A stretch of 64,000 nt of DNA from Ephydatia muelleri (Eukaryota > Porifera > Demospongiae > Spongillida > Spongillidae), in assembly GCA_013339895.1 (NCBI GenBank), contig JABACO010000003.1:11836754-11900753 (forward strand), read 5' to 3'. A model generated the notes under the pieces. The model was not told the DNA's origin. It did not search any database and saw nothing but the letters and a program-made list of their open reading frames with translations. Below, piece after piece: positions 56,130 through 64,000 of this stretch. Each line of letters starts with the position of its first letter. Positions within the stretch are counted from its first letter, which is position 1. The position numbers and the translations under genes are program-made.

Positions 56130-59100
56130 TATGCTGAATGACAATACGTCATCACCTTTGATGCGGCGGGGGCGGGGGAGCAGAGACAATTAAAACAGAA
56201 CAGCACCCGCAGTGGCCTATCACCGTGCATACACGCGCATTGGATATATGCAGGGCCGCTACAAGAGCCATGGACGCGGGAGGGGGGGGGGGGGGAGAAA
56301 TGGAATATCGGGCGCATGCAGCTCATAAGTGCAAATTCATGCTCTGAAGTCCTATGAGATTTTGCTGAGTTTCGTATTATCATACATTATATGGTAGAAC
56401 ATGATCATGAACGTCGCGGAAATGCAGCGAAGTGCTTCAGTAATGCAAAGATATGTGCCCTCTAAGGGAAAAGATTTGTCTCCTCATCACATGCACATGC
56501 ACTATCGTCACGCCTTGTTGCGATTTGCACATGCGAGTGCATGCACAGCAATTAAGCTTATACGCTGACCTGTACTGTACAACGGTGGAATTGTAACGTA
56601 AACGTCATATGACTCAATCACTCATATCCCCCCCCCCCCCCCACACACACACACTCCTCCGATAATGCACAATGCTCGTGCCCTTTCTACGCGTTCAAGT
56701 AAAATACCGTTTCATACGTGTACATGAGGTACTGAGAACAAAGTGTGATAGAACTTTATTTGTGCATCACTAATTTAACATATAACGTATCGGTAATTCG
56801 GTATCTCAGGTGAGATATAGTCGACGACTGGACTCTAAACATGTCATGCAAATAAGCGCGGTCTTAGAATTCACTAGAGCAGACTGCTAGACTTGGCATT
56901 CGTACACATGTTACATACTTGTTAAAAAGGACGCAGAGCTGTCTAAAGCCTGCTAAAGCCATGCGATTGAAATGAAAAGCAGATGCAACGCACGCGCATG
57001 CTGGTCTATTCTATGCATTGTATCAATTCTCATTACTCCAAAACCTCAGTCTGCTGAACATGCCATTTCATTGTGCAGCAATGTACCGATACTCACCTGC
57101 ATGTATCGCATACCTGCATATAATGCTGCTACCTACAGCTGTAATGAAGAGCAAAGAAACAATTACTGACCGTCTTGACTATCATGGGAAGACCAAGGTC
57201 TTACCCAAGACACTTCTCAAGAGCGAGTGATGAGCTTACATGATTGATCGAATGCAATTTACACCCCAATGCAGGCTTTCAGTTCTGAGTCTTGGCCCGC
57301 TCAGGACTCTCGGCAAGGATCCCAAGAAATGATTACACATTAATTTGAGATTAACATATGCAGATAATATACACTTACCAAGGCAATACTTGTGTTATTA
57401 AATAACTATAACAAAAATTCATTTTTGCTGTAGTGAAATGCGGACCAGATGTACACTTCTCACATATGTATAAAAATTTCAACAGCAATTTAAATCTGAG
57501 TTTAATCAGTTTGGTAGTCCTTAATTGAAATGTAAATACACCTCTGAATCAGGAAAGGTGATGAAAGTGTTGGAAACAGATCGCTTTATGGCTGCTTCCA
57601 GTGAGTGCACATCGGTAGGAGCGCAAAGTCATCTGTTGAACTCGAAGTCCTCATGTTCCTCAGAGGCACAATAGTGACCATGGTCACTACCATGGAAGGC
57701 AAGGCAACAAGTGACCAAAGAAACCTGACAACCCCGGTTCCACAGCATCACATGCACCATGCCCAAGATCCTGCCAGAGTCATGCACCTGCTCGTTCACC
57801 ACTTTGCCCTCATTGATTGCAGCCTGTTTAAATGTTGATTGTAGTATAAATGCATGTTTGGTGTGCATGATTCTTTGCCATATACTTCTCAAAATCATTT
57901 ATAGAATATAAACAATTTTTCATCTGCTTTGTTTACATCTTCCGTAGAAATCAAGTGCTGGCATAGATATATGGCACAGAAGCATTGCAAGTAATTACAA
58001 TTCCTCCATTGGTCTGCATGCAGTTAAACTACACAATAAACTTCATATGCTTGAATGAACAGAATAACTTGCTCCTTTATAGGCCCAGATGAGTTTATTA
58101 CCAGGCTTTAAGTCATCCTGGGTGACATATTCCCTACTATCCGTTGATAGTGATGTATTGCAATTGTATTGTTTATTATCTTCTAATCCTACACTGGTTT
58201 GTTAAGGTAAGCAGGCACATCCCAGCAAAACGTGTAGGTCTGGACTACATGCATAGACGCATTAGGGGTATCTAAACCTTTTTTTGGGTACACTTCATTG
58301 ATGTCAATAACCATTATCTACTATTCTACTTAGGTGATATTTGGAGTGTAATTGACAAGCACGTATGAGAATAAAACTGCCTCATGAATTTGGCAGATCC
58401 AAGTTCAATTCGCACTTCATTGGTACTGGTAAGCATATCAATATAAAGAATGGCTGCTCTTCTAATAGCTCATTGCCTATACAGGGGCGGACACCGGGGC
58501 CATGTGCCCCCCCCCCCCCCCCCCCCCCCCCTTCCGTTCATGTACTTATATATTCATGATTACATAATCGTAGCGTGTAACTGCTAACGTAAATAGTCTA
58601 TACTTCTAGGGTATGAAAGAAACTATGTATCCCACGATGCAACAATGCTGACGTCAATTCTATCATTGTGCACCTTTGGCCCTTATATTGCTCAGTCGAC
58701 AGTTTTTCAGTTACATGTAGGCTACATGTACTACCTTTACAATTGCGAATCGGCATCTTTTTCATCGCTCTTCAGAACATCATTGGTAAGTAAAACTGTA
58801 ATGCAATAGCAACTCGGCTTCACCAGAATTGTGCTACATACAATAATGACTAAGCGATTCTACAATTTGTGTCAAACCCAAAACGGTTTGTGCCTATTTA
58901 TACATCAAAGAACAGTTTGTAATGCTATTGCATCATATAGAGGCTCATTTAGCATATTCTAAAACGGTAAAACCAAAGATAGTGGATTTTGTCTGCCTTG
59001 TGTGACAACCACTCTGTGCCATGTTGTATGTCCCTTGCTGGTCAGGTCCCAGCTGCCTGTCAAGCCCCTCTAATAGCTGGAGGCAATTTAACAGTAATCC

Positions 59101-59552
59101 TCAAAATTATGGGCTGTGATATGGATGTTGGAGGTCATACATGATCATAATGGCTCACAAGAGATTGGCTTTGTGTCCTTGGCTGGGGAACCTCGGCTCT
59201 ACTCTAGCTCCTCCTATGCTGACACTTTAAATGAAATGTATTGTCACCTTAGCATAATCCAGATGTGTCTGGCTCGTTATACCTCCCCTCTTTGACTTGA
59301 AGTGTATTTGTGTATGTATTTGAGTCAATAAAGCAATTGATCTCAGTAGAGAACTTGTTCATCTTTAGTTATGATCAAATATTTTTATGTTTATTTACAT
59401 CAGAATCCTGTTGTGTTTAAAAAAAAAGTATAATTCAGTATACATGTAACACATTGTATTTTTTTAATGCACATTATAATTATATTATACAACACACCAT
59501 TAAAACATATACAACTAGACTACACACAATGTACACAAAATGCTAACAATAT
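56130..59552. other. Intergenic stretch with one interrupted ORF
   Basis: No confident gene. On the minus strand 57898-57540 is open except for one TGA near 57630, with protein-like content (INEGKVVNEQVHDSGRILG before the stop; TDVHSLEAAIKRSV after it). It could be an old exon pair or a pseudogene. Homopolymer runs occur near 56281 (G) and 58507-58530 (C). AATAAAG near 59328 (+) is an isolated polyadenylation-like motif. Confidence 0.4.
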
Positions 59553-61490
59553 CTACCCTACATCACTTTGACTGAGGCTACGGGCAAGGATGGCAATTGC
59601 ATTAGCTCGTACCAGGTGAAGGTTCAGCCGCTCGTAGAGTTCACTGACTTTGCCTTGGACGAGCAAGTGGCTAGTCGAGAAGCTAGCTGGGAGATAGACT
59701 CCAAAGCCTCCTTTCCCCAGGCTCCATACGACTCCACCACTAATGGTACACAGACCCAGTCCAGTTCCTTGCATTTGGTGTCATTAGATGAGTGCTTTCT
59801 CAGCTCAGTGGTAAGTGCAGCTACACCTGTTGTCACACTCGCTTCCAAAAGAGTTGTAGGATTAAGCGGAGATGTGACAGACAGGTCAAAAGCTGCTGGC
59901 TTGCCCAAGACCCAGTTTGGAACTAAAAGGTCAGCTGGACGGGTGTGGCTGTGATTGGTGAGATTGTTACCCATTTCCACCTGGACACCCAGATGAGCTC
60001 GCCGACAGGACTCCGCAAGGATATCACGCAGTTTGTTGTGGCGGGAAACCACATCACCACCCCTTTTGCAGGTAACAGCATGATGGCCAAGTGGATCCAA
60101 GGCAATCTCAGGGCAGTGGGCAGCATGAACCATAGGAAAGATCCAGGCCAAGCCACCACTTGATAGCAACCTGAAATTGGGAAGGGTCAAGATGGAGTCC
60201 AAGACCCTCTGAAGGAGTAACAGACAGCCACAAACCTGCATGAGGGGAGGAAACAGACAGCAAGCGAGCCTTGTCAGCGATGGAGGACATATCCAGGAGA
60301 ACTTTGAAGAGGTAGTCATCTAGCTTGGAGGAGAGGCTCTTTTGGGTGACATGAGTCAACAGAAGTGCCTCTGCGTTAATAGCCTCTGATGGTGGTAGAA
60401 AAGAATTAAACATCTGAGTTGCTGAGACAAGGTGGTGTTGAGACTGGGGGCCAAAACCCGAGGTACAAAGTGAGGCAATGTAAGCTGCAGGGGAGTGTTG
60501 TGCGAGAGAATGCAGACCCAGACGACCTCTACTCAGGCTCAGCCTAGCTTGGTACCAGGCATGATCAGAAGTGTCCACAGCAGTACATTGTGCAAAGCAC
60601 TTACATACATCCTCATCAAATATCTGAAAGGCCTTTGTGGTATGCAAAGGAGGTGTAGTGTGAGCCAGATGGACAAGTTTACAGAAACCTCCACAGATAC
60701 GAAGGAGTGTAAAGGCCACACGAGGATCAACTGCTCCAACCTCTTCCAGACTGGACAGGAGTTGTTTAACAGCAACATGTTTTTTAAAGATGAAGGCTGA
60801 GCAGAAGTCAGCAGTACCAATAGGAACTCCCAAAATATCCAGATTAGGCTCACTCGACTGTTTCATCTCAGGGGGAAAGGAGCTTAAACCCTTGCAGCTG
60901 AATACCTCACACTTAGAGATGTTAATGTGGAGGCCTAACGAAGGACCCACCCAGCTCTTGTATCAATTTCAGGACTGAACAAAAAGATGACCTTGGACTA
61001 GCAAGTGCACCGTCATCAAGAAACCAGGCATGGAACAGTAGAGGACAACCGCTATATTTGGCAATTGCTGTAATTAGAACATTCAGCACAAGGGAAAAAA
61101 AACAGAGGACCGAGAGGATCACCTTGCTGCACCCCGGACTTAGATCTCAGCCGCCCTAGGGGATGCCATAAAAACGGTTGTTGGCTGTAGCACCAGCTTG
61201 CCCAGGGTAGCAGCTCTGGGAAATGCTTTGCACACTTAGAAAGGAGTGACTGCCGGGATACCACATTGAAGGCATTCCTCATGTCAATCTTCAACACAGC
61301 AAAGTCATCATCACCCCAGTGCTCATCAATACATGCCCGCAGGCCATGTGCTATCTTCTCCGCTCCAAATGGGCAAGCCACACCATACTGGAAAGGATGA
61401 AAAAAATCAGTAGCCTTTACTTTAACCATCGCAAGAAGACATTTCCCAGTAAGGCGACGCAAAGCTACTCCAACTGCAATTGGGCGAATT
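59553..61490 (-). mobile_element. Non-LTR retrotransposon remnant with reverse transcriptase and restriction-like endonuclease
   Basis: Broken frames in order on the minus strand carry VLKIDMRNAFNVVSRQSLL (RT motif A, near 61270), GVQQGDPLGPLFF (motif B, near 61120), AWFLDDGALAS (catalytic F/Y-LDD, near 61020), thumb and linker (60108-60950), a Cys/His element CPEIALDPLGHHAVTC and RPADLLVPNW ... AFDLSV, which fits the PD-(D/E)XK restriction-like endonuclease of R2/NeSL-type LINEs. At least three frameshifts separate the parts, and the 5' end is missing. I see no poly-A tail at the 3' end. Confidence 0.75.
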
Positions 61491-62162
61491 TATGGGTTTT
61501 ACAAATTCATAATATTTGTTATCATGAATGCACAATGCTAAGGTGTAGTATGTGAGTTCAATGGATAACGTTCAAGGTTAGTTGTTCAATACAGTGTATA
61601 TAAAAATACTGACAGGTCTACAACGTATACAAAAATACAGAACAACACTGGGAGAGATTTGTTCGCAACGGTAGTTCAGTTACAAAATAAGAACTCTTTC
61701 CTGTCACTGGAGCTAGTGCATACCTTTTCACAAAGTGTCGTGGATTGATAATATGATCTCATTCATAGCAGTTGTATACAGACCAGACACCATATCCTTT
61801 TCTGGGGAACATCCATGTACATGTAACTTAAGCCAAAACTCGATCACTCATCACTGTGGTGTTGTCTGTGCTTTGTATCAATGTGATGTAAGCTCGGAAG
61901 AAAAAAACATATCACACCAAAGTATGGTTGCAATGCATTGCACTCTTTCAATGCAAACATAATCTTAACCACCAAGCCACTATCTGTTGAGTTGTATTCA
62001 GAAGAGTATATTTGACCATTGACCATATTTGTCACATACATACACATCCATATCATACATGTCTTTACAAAAGCACACTAATTCATCATAGAATGTGTCA
62101 CTTGCTTTTACTTGAGATTTGCAGGATGAAGCAGTTTGACAGGCCATGTTAACTCAGAGACA
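61491..62162. other. No gene seen
   Basis: AT-rich sequence between two transposon remnants. No feature is recognised. Confidence 0.5.
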
Positions 62163-63390
62163 TCAATCAATTCTATGTTGAGCATCAAATCTTTCCATAG
62201 GTGGTTTTTCTAACATTGATAATGGGTGATTGGCTTCATCGTAAGCAACCAGTGCATTACAATCACTACCATAATAAGTTAATGTAAATGATTCAAGAAC
62301 TTTGGGAATATTGACATTAGTATAACAAAGTTCATCAATATTTTTGAAACTCACAACTTGTACATGACAGCCGCTGCATAATCCTGTTGTAAATTTCCAG
62401 TTCTATATTTCTCTTGCTATTTGGAATATTTGTTAGGATGCCATTCGTTCTTTTATATGAAAAACACCAATACCCATGCGATGGTCCAAAATCAGTTATT
62501 ATATCTGGGATGTGCAGGGCCATGTGGTAATTGATGGTTACCATATACAGAAGCAAATAATATGTGATGTTCATTTAACAACCTATGCAAAGTAGCAACC
62601 TCGTCAATGCTGATCATGGGTTTTGTGATCATGTCAATAGTGTTACATAATAAACATTTGTATGCTCTAACTGATAGTAGTCCTACAAAGCAAGGCCTAA
62701 CATATACAAGCAGAATTCTTCCATTGTTGAGCTGTTAATAATACTAAATCATTGGTAGTTTTAATATTAATGGGCAGTCGACTGACATCATATGGCACCC
62801 AATATGACGAATACGGTTGTAAAATTGTTTGATGACATTGAAGAGAGGCACAATTTGGTTTTATTATGAAATAGCCCTAGAAGAAAGGTGTGCATTGGAT
62901 CTGAAATAGACCTTCGGATCATGTCATAATATGGCAATAGGATTAGTTCACTATAACGCACACCATTCTTTTTTTGAATACGCTTTGCTTGTGCAGCTGA
63001 TGCAGCACGTTGTTATTTTGTAGCCTGTTCTATAAGCTGAGCTGCTGTTCTTCCTGTAGCAGCTGTAATGTTACATAGCTCATTTTATCTGGGGCACCGT
63101 TTTTACCAGGCTCTCTCTTTCTGCCTGAAATACATACCAAGAACATCCTAATCGCCTAGAAATTGTGCTACTTCACGCCACATGTCAGTGGATATTCCTA
63201 GAAGAGCTGCTCTAACAGTGTTTCCATCTGGATGTAGAGGAATACCATTCCATAGATAAAGTCATCAACAATGGGTTTTTAAGAATGTATTAATGTGCCT
63301 TTTATTCAGTTGGGCCAGGAATTACCCGCAAAGTAATTGTCCACTTGCTCTTTAAATGCTCATTTCTAGGCAAATTTAGTACAGTCCTTG
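62163..63390 (-). mobile_element. CACTA/EnSpm transposase (tnp2-type) remnant
   Basis: Broken minus-strand frames carry, in order, a LPRNEHLK-like start, RVIPGPTE near 63310, DGNTVRAALLGISTDM near 63215, REPGKNGAPDKMSY near 63090, LNEHHILFASVYG near 62590, and DFGPSHGYWCFSYKRTNGIL near 62480, followed by SKRNIELEIYNR. This order and wording match EnSpm/CACTA transposases known from many invertebrates. Multiple frameshifts and stops make it inactive. The terminal CACTA repeats are not seen. Confidence 0.72.
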
Positions 63391-63866
63391 TAAAAGGCTA
63401 ACAGGTTACTCTTGAAGAAATGTCTAAGCCATGCAGATGAAGGTATAAAATGAAACATCTTTTGTGGGGTCTGGCAGCGGCAGCTCTGCATAGGCAAGAA
63501 AGGCCTCAGTCAAGGTCTCCTCGCAGAAGAGATTTGCAAAGCTGGCAGAGATCAAGGTCTCTACTCCAGATATCACTCCAAAGATCTCTGTAGATCTCCT
63601 TGTCGGGTCGTGTGTTGAGGACGTGGCCAAGAGAAATCTCCAAGATGGAGGCAGTCTTGGTCTACTGGGCGGTCATCCGGAAGTAGGAAGGGGTCTCCAC
63701 CTTGAGTGCGAAGAGGACGTATCTGTGTAAGAATGCTTGAACGCTTGCAAACTTGAAATTCTCCTTATATCTATATGAGGGTCGTGTCATTGATGTCTGG
63801 TGGGACAGGAGCCCCCAAGAGCCCCGGTGGAGTACTGGCCAGAACAAATGGAGTGGATTCTCCATG
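63391..63866. other. Unassigned sequence
   Basis: Two minus-strand open frames (63424-63630 and 63662-63865) of about 67 codons each show no recognised domain. They may be upstream parts of the CACTA remnant or chance. Confidence 0.35.
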
Positions 63867-64000
63867 ACTTCGCAGTTCCAGCAGTTCCCTTCCGTTCAGC
63901 AGTTCCCTCTAGTTCAGCAGTTCCCTCCAGTTCAGCAGTTCCTTCCAGTTTGACAGTTTCCTCTAGTTAAACAGTTCCTTCCAGTTCAACAGTTCATTCC
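63867..64000. repeat. 18-bp minisatellite at the right edge
   Basis: Seven or more units of AGTTCAGCAGTTCCCTCC with substitutions. It continues past the window. Confidence 0.92.

Overview
This is a eukaryotic, animal-type window. Coding exons are short, split by GT-AG introns (from about 50 bp to several kb) and buried in microsatellites, minisatellites, homopolymer runs and transposon debris. The recognisable genes (CHK1 kinase, a mitochondrial carrier, an NNMT-type methyltransferase, ethanolamine kinase, YOD1/OTU1, BPHL, SAAL1) form an animal housekeeping set. The repeat load, mixed intron sizes and RLE-LINE, gypsy and CACTA remnants suggest a marine invertebrate. A sponge or another early-branching animal is possible, but I cannot fix the phylum from sequence alone.

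Left part (1-17.5 kb). The 5' half of a CHK1 checkpoint kinase gene runs off the left edge on the minus strand (exons 235-3904). It is followed on the same strand by a two-exon SLC25 carrier (4245-5707) and a single-exon NNMT/PNMT-family methyltransferase (8490-9287). The gaps hold several small inverted-repeat elements, one of which carries a stretch matching the neighbouring methyltransferase. A decayed LINE (13.3-14.5 kb) and a long foldback element (16.9-17.1 kb) precede the next gene.

Middle part (17.5-37.5 kb). A seven-exon ethanolamine kinase gene spans 17702-29334 on the plus strand. Its fourth intron has swallowed a decayed gypsy element with very short LTRs. Next come a one-exon glycine-rich RRM protein (minus), a 2.7-kb TIR-bounded element with an unrecognised multi-exon gene, and a few plausible exons of an unidentified plus-strand gene.

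Right part (37.9-64 kb). YOD1 (8 exons, minus) and BPHL (minus, one frameshift) lie head to tail. BPHL is divergent from SAAL1 (10 exons, plus) across a gap of about 400 bp. A long-TIR element with a 9-bp target duplication sits in a YOD1 intron. Beyond SAAL1 is a large minus-strand exon for an unusual caspase-like protein lacking the usual catalytic His. The window closes with an RLE-type LINE remnant, a CACTA transposase remnant and a minisatellite.

The most striking pattern is the relation between tandem repeats and splice sites. In ETNK and YOD1 the array is built from copies of the exon end plus its 5' splice site. In other genes the donor or the pyrimidine tract runs into a simple repeat. 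Gene models are from reading by eye: exon phases were checked by hand, but no alignment or search was run.
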